Assembly (NCBI GenBank): GCA_027295145.1
Contig: JAPULJ010000194.1
Location: forward strand, 1-32,760
DNA: 32,760 nt
From: Alphaproteobacteria bacterium
GTDB lineage: Bacteria; Pseudomonadota; Alphaproteobacteria; JAPULJ01
Direction of reading: 5' to 3'
The translations under genes and the position numbers were made by a program. The notes below the pieces were generated by a model. It did not search any database. It was given only the letters and a program-made list of their open reading frames with translations, and was not told where the DNA came from. The stretch's first letter is position 1. Each line of letters opens with the position of its first letter. Below are positions 9,361 to 16,800 of the stretch, in pieces.

Positions 9361-10389
9361 TTGGGAAAGCCAGCGACAAAGTTTGAATCGATCGACGCGA
9401 TAAGGAATATGGCGCAAAACCCACCCGGGCCGGATCGTGTGGCCGCGGGCGAGGTGCGCGATCGTCAGGCCCAGTTGACTAAACCGCAAGGCAGCCTTGG
9501 CAGGCTTGAAACCCTGGCGGAATGGCTATCGGCCTGGCAGGGGCGAGCGGTCCCGCGACTCGATAGAGTCGAGGTGATCGTTTTCGCCGGCAATCATGGC
9601 GTTGTCGGCCAAGGCGTTTCCGCGTTCCCTGCCAGCGTGACCGAGCAGATGGTCGCGAACTTCTCGGCTGGCGGATCCGCGATCAATCAATTGGCCGAGT
9701 TCGCCAATGCCAACCTTCAGGTTCACGCATTCGATCTGGAAACCCCAACCGCCGATTTCACCCAAGCGCCCGCGATGACGGATGCGGAGTTTGCCGGTGC
9801 GGTCACACAAGGTTATGGCGCGGTGCCGCCGGATGCCGATTTGCTCTGTCTGGGCGAAATGGGGATTGGCAATACGACGGCCGCCGCGGCCCTCGCCGCC
9901 GCGCTCTTCGGCGGCAAGGGTGCAAAATGGGCCGGTCGGGGCACGGGACTTGATGACGACGGCGTTGCTCGAAAAGCATCGGTGATCGATACGGCTCTGG
10001 CACGCCATGAAGAGGCGATCGGCGATCCGCTGAAAGCGGCGGCCTGTTTTGGCGGATGGGAGTTGGCCGGTATCCTCGGCGCCACCCTGGCCGCGCGTCA
10101 GCATCAAATACCGGTGGTTCTCGACGGTTATGTATGCACCGCTGCCGCGGCGCCTCTTGCCAAGCTTCACGACAACGCATTGGACCACACGGTTATCGCT
10201 CATCGATCGGCCGAAGCGGGGCACAGCGCATTGCTTTCCGAGCTTGACAAAGCGCCGTTGCTCGATCTGGGAATGCGGCTCGGGGAAGCTAGCGGCGCTG
10301 CGCTTGCCGTACAGGTTCTGCGCGCGGCAATCGCCTGTCACAACGGCATGGCGACCTTCGCAGACGCCGGCGTGGACGAAGCACTGTAG
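9361..10389 (+). CDS. cobT: Nicotinate-nucleotide--dimethylbenzimidazole phosphoribosyltransferase CobT (CobU in P. denitrificans naming)
   Basis: A 342-residue enzyme that makes alpha-ribazole phosphate from 5,6-dimethylbenzimidazole and nicotinate mononucleotide, the first step of lower-ligand assembly. Family blocks are LTKPQGSLGRLETLAEWL, FAGNHGVVGQGVSAFPASVTEQMV, FSAGGSAINQLA, LCLGEMGIGNTTAAAAL, GRGTGLDDDGVARK and PVVLDGYVCTAAAAPL. The name cobT must not be confused with the cobaltochelatase subunit CobT. The start is TTG 9361, supported by AAGGTGAG a few bases upstream; no suitable ATG lies nearby. The next gene, cobS, follows after nine bases and completes the nucleotide loop. Confidence 0.95.
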   Translation: MGKPATKFESIDAIRNMAQNPPGPDRVAAGEVRDRQAQLTKPQGSLGRLETLAEWLSAWQGRAVPRLDRVEVIVFAGNHGVVGQGVSAFPASVTEQMVANFSAGGSAINQLAEFANANLQVHAFDLETPTADFTQAPAMTDAEFAGAVTQGYGAVPPDADLLCLGEMGIGNTTAAAALAAALFGGKGAKWAGRGTGLDDDGVARKASVIDTALARHEEAIGDPLKAAACFGGWELAGILGATLAARQHQIPVVLDGYVCTAAAAPLAKLHDNALDHTVIAHRSAEAGHSALLSELDKAPLLDLGMRLGEASGAALAVQVLRAAIACHNGMATFADAGVDEAL

Positions 10390-10398
10390 GCGCTGCAA

Positions 10399-11172
10399 TT
10401 GGAACTCGTTCGCGAATTCCTGGCCGCATTCGGGTTCCTGACCCGGGTCCCTGTTTGGCGGTTGATCGGCGGTGAGGAACCGCCATCGCTGGCTCGATCG
10501 CTCTGGGCATACCCGATTGTTGGCGCCAGCGTTGGCGCTTGCGGTGGGGGGATCGCCTGGATCGGGCTGTTGGCTGGAATGTCGCCACTGCTCGCGGCCG
10601 CGTTGGCGGTCGGGGCGATGGTGCTGATTACCGGGGCCTTACATGAGGATGGGCTGGCCGACACCGCGGACGGGTTCGGCGGCGGCGCGAGCCGGGACCG
10701 TAAGCTCGAAATCATGCGCGATTCACGCATAGGGACGTACGGTACAGTTGCGTTGGTTCTCTCTATTCTCGTTCGGTGCGCGGCAATTGCCGCATTGGCC
10801 GATCCCCAGTTGATCGTGGTTTCGCTCGTGGTGGCAGGGGCTCTTGCCAGGGGTTTCCTGGCCCCGATGCTTCAATGGATGCCGAGCGCCCGCTCCGACG
10901 GATTGGGAGCGCAGGCCGCCAAGCCGGGATTGGCACGCTGTATCGTATCGATGTTGCTCGCCATTGGCGCCACGCTCGCGCTGGGCTCGGTCATAGCCGG
11001 CGTCGGCGTCATCCTGGCGGCAAGCCTGGCCGGCTTGATCGCCGCACTTCTGGCCCTTCGACAGATTGGCGGGCAGACCGGCGACGTAATGGCAGCCGCC
11101 GAACAGGCAATCGAATGCGCGGTCCTGGTGACCCTGGTCGCGTTCAAGTCCGCTTTGATAGTCGCACTCTAA
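10399..11172 (+). CDS. cobS: Adenosylcobinamide-GDP ribazoletransferase CobS (CobV)
   Basis: A 257-residue integral membrane protein that joins alpha-ribazole(-phosphate) to adenosylcobinamide-GDP, the last assembly step of cobalamin. The N-terminus AAFGFLTRVPVW and the acidic motif ALHEDGLADTADGFGGG with RDRKLEIMRDSRIGTYGTVAL are diagnostic. Several hydrophobic segments follow (residues about 40-75, 110-135, 185-220 and the C-terminus). The start is a TTG with a weak ribosome-binding site nine bases after the cobT stop, suggesting coupled translation. An internal start is unlikely because the family N-terminus would be lost. Confidence 0.93.
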   Translation: MELVREFLAAFGFLTRVPVWRLIGGEEPPSLARSLWAYPIVGASVGACGGGIAWIGLLAGMSPLLAAALAVGAMVLITGALHEDGLADTADGFGGGASRDRKLEIMRDSRIGTYGTVALVLSILVRCAAIAALADPQLIVVSLVVAGALARGFLAPMLQWMPSARSDGLGAQAAKPGLARCIVSMLLAIGATLALGSVIAGVGVILAASLAGLIAALLALRQIGGQTGDVMAAAEQAIECAVLVTLVAFKSALIVAL

Positions 11173-11224
11173 TCCATGATCCGATCTGGCCGAGCGCCGG
11201 TAGGAGTTGATTCCAGTTGTACGC

Positions 11225-11405
11225 CACTCAGCACGCGTGATAGTTTCGCAGCGTCGATAGGGAGGAAGCCGGTGACGCTCTTCGGAGAAAAATCCGGCGC
11301 TGCCCCCGCAACTGTAAGGGAAGAGGCCGCGGCAACTGCCACTGGCGATTTTTCGCTGGGAAGGCGCCCGCGACCGACTACGCCCAGCCAGGACACTCCG
11401 CTATC
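11225..11405 (+). ncRNA. Cobalamin (B12) riboswitch upstream of cbtBA
   Basis: Conserved cobalamin-riboswitch elements appear in order. GGAAGCCGGTGA opens the domain, followed by the paired ATCCGG and then GCTGCCCCCGCAACTGTAAGG. The central TGCCACTGG and GGGAAGGCG segment comes next. The domain closes with the B12 box AGCCAGGACACTCCGCT at 11386-11402. Together these are unmistakable, although the outer P1 limits are approximate. It sits 50-odd bases before cbtB on the same strand. Adenosylcobalamin binding is expected to lower expression of the downstream cobalt-uptake genes. Confidence 0.93.
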
Positions 11406-11422
11406 GGCATGGACAACTCGGA

Positions 11423-11449
11423 TACGTCGGGTGAGACGTAGAAAAGGAG
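11423..11449 (+). promoter_or_regulatory. Riboswitch expression platform: small hairpin and cbtB ribosome-binding site
   Basis: A six-base-pair inverted repeat (TACGTC / GACGTA, loop GGGTGA) is followed closely by AAGGAG, eight bases ahead of the cbtB ATG. No T-run follows, so control looks translational. The CTCC at the end of the B12 box (11396-11399) could pair with the GGAG of the ribosome-binding site; that pairing is inferred. Confidence 0.5.
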
Positions 11450-11456
11450 ATCTAGG

Positions 11457-11639
11457 ATGGTAAATCAGGGCGCTGCAGCAGCCGAACGGACCGACAGTAG
11501 AACATCTGCCCTCACCGCCGCCGGCTTGGCTATTTTCGTGGGTTTGTTTCTCGTTTTCGCGGTGGGCTTTGCACAGTCTCAGGTCGTCCACAATGCCGCG
11601 CATGACAGCCGGCATTCCCTTTCGTTTCCCTGTCACTGA
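11457..11639 (+). CDS. cbtB: Cobalt transporter subunit CbtB
   Basis: A 60-residue protein with one membrane-spanning segment (about residues 19-40, LTAAGLAIFVGLFLVFAVGFA). Its short C-terminal tail is rich in histidine and ends HNAAHDSRHSLSFPCH, a likely metal-binding site and the CbtB hallmark. CbtB works with the polytopic CbtA as a predicted cobalt importer. It lies directly behind the cobalamin riboswitch and nine bases before cbtA. The start ATG has an AAGGAG ribosome-binding site. The function is from family knowledge and context; transport has not been shown here. Confidence 0.88.
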   Translation: MVNQGAAAAERTDSRTSALTAAGLAIFVGLFLVFAVGFAQSQVVHNAAHDSRHSLSFPCH

Positions 11640-11648
11640 GTAGCACCG

Positions 11649-12401
11649 ATGATCAAGCGAGTTTTTCTCGCCGCACTCGCGGCGGGAGCGCTGGCGGCGG
11701 TGTTCATCACCGCTGTCCAAGCCTTCACGACCACCCCGATCATACTTCACGCAGAGGAGTATGAAAAAGGCCAAGCAAGCTCGGGACGCAGCGCAGTGCC
11801 CGTTATATTGACCGTTTTCGCGATGCCTCCTGCCGCGTCGCAATCAAGCCGCAACGGCGAAGTTCTGACCGTCCAAGGCGGCGCAACGAGCAAGAAAGTC
11901 TGGTCGCCCGGCGACGGGATTGAACGCACCCTATACACCGGACTGGCCAATCTGCTGGCCGCGGTCGGGTTTGCCCTGCTGATTGTTGCGTGCTTTGTGA
12001 TTCACGATAAACCGATAGACGCCCGCCGGGGCGTGATGTGGGGCATTGCGGGATTCGCAATATTCATACTTGCCCCCTCGCTTGGTTTGCCGCCCGAGGC
12101 GCCGGGCGCTAAAGCAGCCGGGCTAATAGATCGGCAGGTTTGGTGGGCCTTTGCGACGGCGATGGCGGCGCTGGGATTGTGGTTGATGGTTTTCACACGG
12201 CATGGGGCGCTGAAAGTCCTGGGCGTCATCGCGATCGCCGTTCCCCATCTTGTCGGGGCGCCGCAACCGGCCGAGCTAGGCGGCAGCGTGCCGCCCGAAA
12301 TTGCCGGGCATTTCGCGGCGGCTTCGATTGTCGTCAACGCGATTTTCTGGACATCGCTTGGATGGCTTGCCGGCACATTCTACGAGCGATTGAGCCGATA
12401 A
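11649..12401 (+). CDS. cbtA: Cobalt transporter subunit CbtA
   Basis: A 250-residue inner-membrane protein. The N-terminus IKRVFLAALAAGALAAVFITAVQ and the following TTTPIILHAEEYE are typical of CbtA. About five hydrophobic helices can be seen (residues about 4-24, 98-118, 126-145, 165-182 and 215-245). Conserved glutamates and a histidine after the first helix could bind metal. It pairs with CbtB, encoded nine bases upstream and under the same riboswitch, as a predicted cobalt uptake system feeding the corrin pathway encoded just before it. Confidence 0.87.
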   Translation: MIKRVFLAALAAGALAAVFITAVQAFTTTPIILHAEEYEKGQASSGRSAVPVILTVFAMPPAASQSSRNGEVLTVQGGATSKKVWSPGDGIERTLYTGLANLLAAVGFALLIVACFVIHDKPIDARRGVMWGIAGFAIFILAPSLGLPPEAPGAKAAGLIDRQVWWAFATAMAALGLWLMVFTRHGALKVLGVIAIAVPHLVGAPQPAELGGSVPPEIAGHFAAASIVVNAIFWTSLGWLAGTFYERLSR

Positions 12402-12497
12402 CGGGTGATTCCTAACAATTGGTGACCGATCTGCGATCTCTCGCCGCGGGCCATTATTTGTGCGGCGAACGACCGGCGGACCTCGAATGGAAGAGAT

Positions 12498-13619
12498 TTG
12501 AAAATAGGATTCAAACGCGTATCCGTCTTGCTCGCTGCGACCTTCTTTCTTGCCGCTGGCGCCGCGGCTTCGGCGGAGAAGGAGGTCGCGCCATACCTTA
12601 AAATCACAATCCCGATTGAAGTCCAGAACAACGGCAACTTCGCTTCCGACGTCCCAGGCAACCGACTAAACGATTTGTTCACGACGATCGAGCCGGAAAT
12701 CACCGTCGGCATTCTGAAGGGCCTTACATTTATTACACATGTGGTGCTCGATCCGGTCCGTGATGCGTCGCCCGGCGATAGTCGTTTTTTCAGCAACCAC
12801 GGCCTCTACATCGAGGAAAGCTACCTCCAATACAAAGCCTACCTGCGCAAATCCGAAGGTAGCGCCTTCGCCATCAGGATCTACGGCGGCAAGATCACGC
12901 CGAACTTTGGAAGCGCGTGGGATGTGGCGCCCGGCATCTTCGGAACCGACTTCGCCGAAGACTACGAATTGACCGAACGAATCGGCTTTGGCGGCGCCGT
13001 CACGTGGGAGAGCGGCGCCTTTGGCAATCACACCTTGTCAGCCAGCACATTCGTCCTCGACCGCACCATCCTCAGCGAGGCGCTGATCACACGCCGGCCT
13101 CGCACCCTGCTCGCCGACGGTGGTCCCAGCAATACAAAGGGCTTGCGCTCGTTCGCGGTCGCGCTCGACGGCGAGAACATCCCCGGGCTTAAGGGGCTCG
13201 CCTATCACATCGCGTTCGTCAAGCAGGGCATGCGCGGGGCCCCCGCCGAACGGGGATTCGCAGTTGGGCTGACCCATAGCTTCGAGGCCGGCAACGTCAC
13301 GATCAAGCCGATTTTCGAGATCGTTAATTTTTGGAACACCGGCGGGGCGACGGACACCGACACGCTCTACCTGACGAGCGGCGTTTCGGTCGAGCGCGGC
13401 GGTTGGCATACCTCGCTTTCCGGCACGCTGCGTAGTACCAGCATGGCTGGCGCCGGCAAGGTCCGTGACACGCTGATCCAGGTATCGGGCGGCTATAAAT
13501 TTCACAACGGCTTTGGCATCGAATTGGGCTACAGCCACCGCAACGAGACGAGCATTGCCACGCATACGATAGGCGTTCTCCTGACCTACGAGCTCTCGTT
13601 CGACTCAAGCAAGAGATAG
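12498..13619 (+). CDS. Putative outer-membrane beta-barrel (porin-like) protein
   Basis: A 373-residue protein with a clear Sec signal peptide (KIGFKRVSVLLAATFFLAAGAAASA, cut near residue 27). The rest has alternating polar/hydrophobic stretches and glycine- and aromatic-rich turns, as in outer-membrane barrels (for example FAIRIYGGKITPNFGSAWD, TLIQVSGGYKFHNGFGIELGYSH). The final segment TIGVLLTYELSF resembles a closing strand, followed by a short polar tail. I do not recognise a named family. The start is TTG 12498, supported by GGAAGAG upstream. It lies 96 bases behind cbtA in the same direction, so it may be co-transcribed and serve as an outer-membrane route for cobalt or a related solute; that is inference. 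Confidence 0.75.
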   Translation: MKIGFKRVSVLLAATFFLAAGAAASAEKEVAPYLKITIPIEVQNNGNFASDVPGNRLNDLFTTIEPEITVGILKGLTFITHVVLDPVRDASPGDSRFFSNHGLYIEESYLQYKAYLRKSEGSAFAIRIYGGKITPNFGSAWDVAPGIFGTDFAEDYELTERIGFGGAVTWESGAFGNHTLSASTFVLDRTILSEALITRRPRTLLADGGPSNTKGLRSFAVALDGENIPGLKGLAYHIAFVKQGMRGAPAERGFAVGLTHSFEAGNVTIKPIFEIVNFWNTGGATDTDTLYLTSGVSVERGGWHTSLSGTLRSTSMAGAGKVRDTLIQVSGGYKFHNGFGIELGYSHRNETSIATHTIGVLLTYELSFDSSKR

Positions 13620-13674
13620 CTCAATCGGCACATGCCGCATTCATGCAAGGAAAATTATCTTTGGGTCCATCGCG

Positions 13675-14814
13675 CTACGCTTCGCCGCCGGCAGGGGATT
13701 TTAGCTCAGTCAGAATTTCTTCGTTATGTTCGCCGAGAGCCGGTGCCGGAAGAGCCCAATCCACATCCGCGCCGGGAACGCGGGCCAGCGGAACACGCGC
13801 GAAGCCCGGCTGTTCGAACCAGTGGATGAGTTCGCTCGATTTCACGTGTTTGTCGTCCAGCAGCTCGCTGTAATCGCGGACCGGCGCGTTCATGACCCCC
13901 TTTTCGGTCAACCGTCGCGACCAGTCCTGCGTGGTGCGGCTAGCGAATTTAAGCGCCAACAATGCATTCAGCTCATCCACATGTTTCATCCTCTCGCCAA
14001 TTTCGAAGAAACGCGGGTCGGTCTCCAATTCCACACACCCGAGAACATCGCATAGATCGCGGAACTGACGTTGGCGAATGGTGCTGACGGCAAGCGATCC
14101 ATCGCGCGTCGGATAAATGCCGATGGGACTGTATTGCTCCTCGGGCGCATTGCCCCCTGTCACATGATGATCCAGTATTTTCGCTCCCTGAAAAGCGATC
14201 GTGGACTGCAACAATGAGATGTCGAGATACTGGCCCTGGCCCTGGCCCTGGTCCTGGCGCTCACGGGTAATCAGCGCCATGGCGGCCGCCTGGAAGGCGT
14301 AAAGCCCGGTGACATGGTCGATGGCCGGAAAGCGGACCTTGTGCGGCAACCCATCGATCCCGCGATTGAGCGACACCAGCCCGGCATGGGCTTGCAATAT
14401 GCTGTCGGTTGCCGGCCGGACGCGGTCCGGGCCGGACTGCCCATAACCGCTGATGGCCACATGTATCAGCTTGGGCTGGATTTCCTTCAGTGTCGTCCTG
14501 CCGAGGCCCAGTCGATCGATCACGCCGTAGCGGAAGTTTTCAATGACGACGTCCGAGCGCCGCACCAGATCGTGTGCGGTCGACACCCCGTCTTCCGACA
14601 GAAGATCGACCGTCAGGCCACGTTTGCCTTGATTGTATGCAACAAAAAGCGCCGACATCCCATCGATCGCTGTACCGAGCGGCCGCGACCAATCGCCTTC
14701 GGGTGGTTCGACCTTGATCACATCGGCGCCGTAAAGGGCAAACAGCATCCCGCAATGCGGTCCGGCGACACCTTGACTGAAATCCAGCACCTTGATCCCT
14801 TCGTAGGGAAGCAT
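13675..14814 (-). CDS. CaiB/BaiF-type (family III) CoA-transferase
   Basis: A 379-residue class III CoA-transferase. The N-terminal VLDFSQGVAGPHCGMLFALYGADVIKVEPPEGD and the ensuing NQGKRGLTVDL and DVVIENFRYGVIDRLGLG are family hallmarks. The family moves CoA between organic acids; the substrate cannot be told from sequence. The start is ATG 14814 with AAGGAG upstream on the minus strand; the track's 14868 start adds a non-conserved leader. A short hexanucleotide repeat inside the gene encodes QGQGQGQ. It is divergent from a dehydrogenase gene across 152 bases, so both may share a regulator and act on the same acyl-CoA. Confidence 0.9.
   Translation of the reverse strand: MLPYEGIKVLDFSQGVAGPHCGMLFALYGADVIKVEPPEGDWSRPLGTAIDGMSALFVAYNQGKRGLTVDLLSEDGVSTAHDLVRRSDVVIENFRYGVIDRLGLGRTTLKEIQPKLIHVAISGYGQSGPDRVRPATDSILQAHAGLVSLNRGIDGLPHKVRFPAIDHVTGLYAFQAAAMALITRERQDQGQGQGQYLDISLLQSTIAFQGAKILDHHVTGGNAPEEQYSPIGIYPTRDGSLAVSTIRQRQFRDLCDVLGCVELETDPRFFEIGERMKHVDELNALLALKFASRTTQDWSRRLTEKGVMNAPVRDYSELLDDKHVKSSELIHWFEQPGFARVPLARVPGADVDWALPAPALGEHNEEILTELKSPAGGEA
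14231..14257. repeat. Short tandem hexanucleotide repeat (TGGCCC x3 plus variant) inside the CoA-transferase gene
   Basis: The plus strand reads three TGGCCC units followed by TGGTCC and TGG. In the gene (minus strand) this encodes a Gln-Gly run within RERQDQGQGQGQYLD. Unit length is a multiple of three, so slippage would change length without breaking the frame. Confidence 0.8.
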
Positions 14815-14966
14815 CACCCTTGTTCTCCTTGTCGCGGCGAGCCATTGGCTCGATTTTTGGCATTGCAAGCAGCATTATGCGATGGGTTGACGAGGAGATC
14901 GAGGACGCTAGGTCGATATTCCTAATCTAACTAACAACTGTTTGAATAACGAAAGGTTCGATCGAA
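14815..14966. promoter_or_regulatory. Divergent promoter region between CoA-transferase and SDR genes
   Basis: This is the only space available for promoters of both divergent genes. Its right half is A/T-rich relative to its surroundings (CCTAATCTAACTAACAACTG and then TTTGAATAAC) just before a GAAAGG ribosome-binding site for the SDR. I cannot assign firm -35/-10 boxes or a named operator. Confidence 0.4.
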
Positions 14967-15887
14967 ATGGCGAACAAGAGATCGCTTGACGGAAAGGTCG
15001 CCGTCGTAACCGGCGCCGGCCGGGGGATAGGCAGGGCAACAGCACTCAACCTGGCCCGGGAAGGGGCATCGGTGGTCGTCAACGATCTCGGCGCGGGCAT
15101 CGATGGGGAGGGATCGGATACGTCGCCCGCTCGGGAAGTCGTGGACGAAATCGAGAAATCCGGCGGCAAGGCGGTCGTCAACGGCGACAGCGTAGCGGAG
15201 TGGGCCGGGGCCACAAAAATAATCGCCTGCGCTCTCGATACGTTCGGGCGCATCGATTGCGTGGTCAACAATGCCGGGATATTGCGCGACCAAATCTTTC
15301 ATAAAATGGCGCCCGAAGAATGGGAAGCCGTCATAAACGTGCATCTCAACGGCTCGTTCTATGTCAGCCGGGCGGCGGCGCCTCATTTCCGCAAACAGGG
15401 TTCCGGTGCGTTCGTCCACATGACATCGACATCGGGATTGATCGGCAATTTCGGCCAGGCCAACTATGCCGCCGCCAAACTCGGTATCGTGGCGCTATCC
15501 AAATCCATCGCGCTCGACATGTCCCGTTTCAATGTGCGCTCAAACTGTATTTCTCCGTTTGCCTGGAGTCGTATGGTCGGCTCTATTCCGACTGATACGC
15601 CGGAACAAATAGCGCGGGTTGAAAAGCTCAAATTGATGACACCGGACAAGGTCGCCGTGTTGGCCACGTTTCTGTTGTCGGATGCAGCATCGGATGTGAC
15701 CGGTCAGATTCTGGCTTCCCGCAGCAATGAAATATTCCTGATGAGCCAATCGCGCGCTCTACGTTCCATTCACCGCGAAGACGGCTGGACACCGCAGAGC
15801 CTCGCCGATCGACTGGTGCCGGCGTTCAAAAACGACTTTTATCCGCTCGAGCGTTCCGGCGAAGTCTTCAGCTGGGACCCGATATAG
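14967..15887 (+). CDS. Short-chain dehydrogenase/reductase, hydroxyacyl-CoA dehydrogenase-like
   Basis: A 306-residue SDR. The cofactor motif TGAGRGIG (from residue 15), NNAGILRD and the catalytic YAAAK are all intact, with serines in HMTSTSG before it. The length (about 50 residues beyond a FabG-type core) and the tail EIFLMSQSRALRSIHREDGWTPQSLADRL resemble the dehydrogenase domain of peroxisomal multifunctional enzyme type 2 and its bacterial relatives, which oxidise 3-hydroxyacyl-CoA or hydroxysteroid substrates. A second SDR with the same tail layout is encoded at 20130. It is divergent from a CoA-transferase gene, which fits an acyl-CoA substrate. The exact substrate is unknown. Confidence 0.88.
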   Translation: MANKRSLDGKVAVVTGAGRGIGRATALNLAREGASVVVNDLGAGIDGEGSDTSPAREVVDEIEKSGGKAVVNGDSVAEWAGATKIIACALDTFGRIDCVVNNAGILRDQIFHKMAPEEWEAVINVHLNGSFYVSRAAAPHFRKQGSGAFVHMTSTSGLIGNFGQANYAAAKLGIVALSKSIALDMSRFNVRSNCISPFAWSRMVGSIPTDTPEQIARVEKLKLMTPDKVAVLATFLLSDAASDVTGQILASRSNEIFLMSQSRALRSIHREDGWTPQSLADRLVPAFKNDFYPLERSGEVFSWDPI

Positions 15888-15947
15888 ACGGGAGCACCCG
15901 CGCGAGTACCTGCCCTCCTAGTGGCGAGTCGCGCGCACTGGAATTCT

Positions 15948-16193
15948 CTAACTCACGGCAATCGGGACGTTGTATTCGAGCCCAGCGTCTTCCAACCAAC
16001 GCCAAGCGTAATCGGCGAAGCTGCGATGGACATAAATCTCGAATGACGGTTTGTCGGACGTCCGGTGGCGTATCACGCCTGTCTTGGCCAGAGGAGTGCA
16101 CACGACGGTGCCCGCACCGGACACGCCGGGATGCAAATCGTTCGTGCGGCCCATAGCGCCGAAGCTGAGCGTCATCACTCGTGGTGAATTCAA
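15948..16193 (-). CDS. Possible small hypothetical protein (81 residues)
   Basis: An open frame with a plausible protein-like C-terminal half (PSFEIYVHRSFADYAWRWLEDAGLEYNVPI). The listed start is a TTG within the T-run of the upstream terminator; ATG 16173 would give about 74 residues. No good ribosome-binding site is seen for either. I do not recognise a family. It fills the gap between the SDR and mmcB but may be chance. Confidence 0.33.
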   Translation of the reverse strand: MNSPRVMTLSFGAMGRTNDLHPGVSGAGTVVCTPLAKTGVIRHRTSDKPSFEIYVHRSFADYAWRWLEDAGLEYNVPIAVS

Positions 16194-16227
16194 AAAAAAA
16201 CCGGCGATGGGGTTGGCCCATCGCCGG
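16192..16227 (-). terminator. Strong intrinsic terminator (minus strand)
   Basis: A perfect 11-base-pair stem (CCGGCGATGGG / CCCATCGCCGG) with a five-base loop is followed on the minus strand by nine consecutive T (16200-16192). This is a textbook rho-independent terminator for leftward transcription. No leftward gene ends here (mmcB, to the right, is on the plus strand), which is why I infer a small RNA. Confidence 0.9.
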
Positions 16228-16290
16228 CGAAGTTCGGCAAGTCAAAGGGAGGTGTTCGCGAGTCAACTGGAGTCGCGTACAGGCTTAATC
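16192..16290 (-). ncRNA. Candidate trans-acting small RNA with anti-Shine-Dalgarno-like motif
   Basis: The strong leftward terminator has no upstream leftward gene. A promoter-like pair lies on the minus strand to its right: TTAACG, 16 bases, TATATT (plus strand 16297-16302), which predicts an RNA of about 100 bases. In the RNA, a CGCGA / TCGCG stem with a CUCC-containing loop comes first. A likely unpaired ACACCUCCCUUUGA follows, then the terminator hairpin. ACCUCCCUU resembles the anti-Shine-Dalgarno end of 16S rRNA and the CU-rich motifs known in alphaproteobacterial sRNAs. Promoter, length and role are inferred; only the terminator and motif are directly seen. Confidence 0.55.
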
Positions 16291-16303
16291 TAGGAGAATA
16301 TAG

Positions 16304-16319
16304 TTAACACAGCGTTAAC
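16304..16319. promoter_or_regulatory. CtrA-type box TTAA-N7-TTAAC, with two GANTC sites nearby
   Basis: TTAACACAGCGTTAAC matches the CtrA full-site consensus TTAA-N7-TTAAC on both strands. A further GTTAAC abuts it (16320-16325). Two GAGTC (GANTC, CcrM methylation) sites lie at 16260-16264 and 16270-16274. The box is 18 bases before the mmcB start and within the putative small-RNA promoter, so it could repress one or regulate both. Confidence 0.55.
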
Positions 16320-16337
16320 GTTAACGAGTAATCAACC

Positions 16338-16796
16338 ATGATCGATCCGGGCGTTCCGAACGACCCACTGGCGGACGCCGACGAGGCCCAGCGCCTGGCG
16401 CGTGGGGTTGCCCGCTGGTTGCGGGATCTCGGATACAACAGCCTCGCCGAGTTCCGCCTCGGCAACGGGCGGCGGGCCGACATCGCCGGGCTCAACCGCA
16501 AGGGCCGCTTCGTCATCGTCGAGATCAAAACCTCCGAGGCCGACTTCCGGGCCGACGAGAAATGGCCCGAATACCTCGATTTCTGTGACCTGTTTTATTT
16601 CGCGGTACCGGAAGGCTTTTCCCACGAGCTGCTGCCCGACGGGCACGGAATTATCGTCGCCGATGCCTTTGGAGGCGCCGTCATCCGCGAGCCTGAAGAG
16701 CTAACCATGAACGCCGCCCGGCGCGCCGCCCAAACCCGCCGCTTCGCCCTCACCGCCAGCGCCCGCCTACGAGCCTTGCTCGATCCACGCCTGTAA
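16338..16796 (+). CDS. mmcB: MmcB family DNA repair protein (PD-(D/E)XK-like)
   Basis: A 152-residue protein of the MmcB (formerly DUF2161-like) family, linked in Caulobacter to mitomycin C resistance. The nuclease-fold core is visible: LAEFRLGNGRRADIAGLNRKGRFVIVEIKTSEADFRADEKWPEY, with an ADI aspartate and an EIK motif typical of PD-(D/E)XK enzymes, then CDLFYFAVPEGF. The C-terminus is basic and alanine-rich. The ATG at 16338 has only a weak ribosome-binding site. It converges on the CoA ligase gene with four bases between. A CtrA-like box lies immediately upstream; no clear alphaproteobacterial LexA site (GTTC-N7-GTTC) was seen. Confidence 0.85.
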   Translation: MIDPGVPNDPLADADEAQRLARGVARWLRDLGYNSLAEFRLGNGRRADIAGLNRKGRFVIVEIKTSEADFRADEKWPEYLDFCDLFYFAVPEGFSHELLPDGHGIIVADAFGGAVIREPEELTMNAARRAAQTRRFALTASARLRALLDPRL

Positions 16797-16800
16797 AATC

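Noticed and set aside
11176-11463. 95-residue ORF before cbtB considered as a gene
   Set aside because: It lies wholly over the cobalamin riboswitch, has arginine-rich random-like sequence and no family resemblance.
16051-16293. 80-residue plus ORF over the terminator region
   Set aside because: It reads through the perfect hairpin and A-run, has no ribosome-binding site and looks random in composition.
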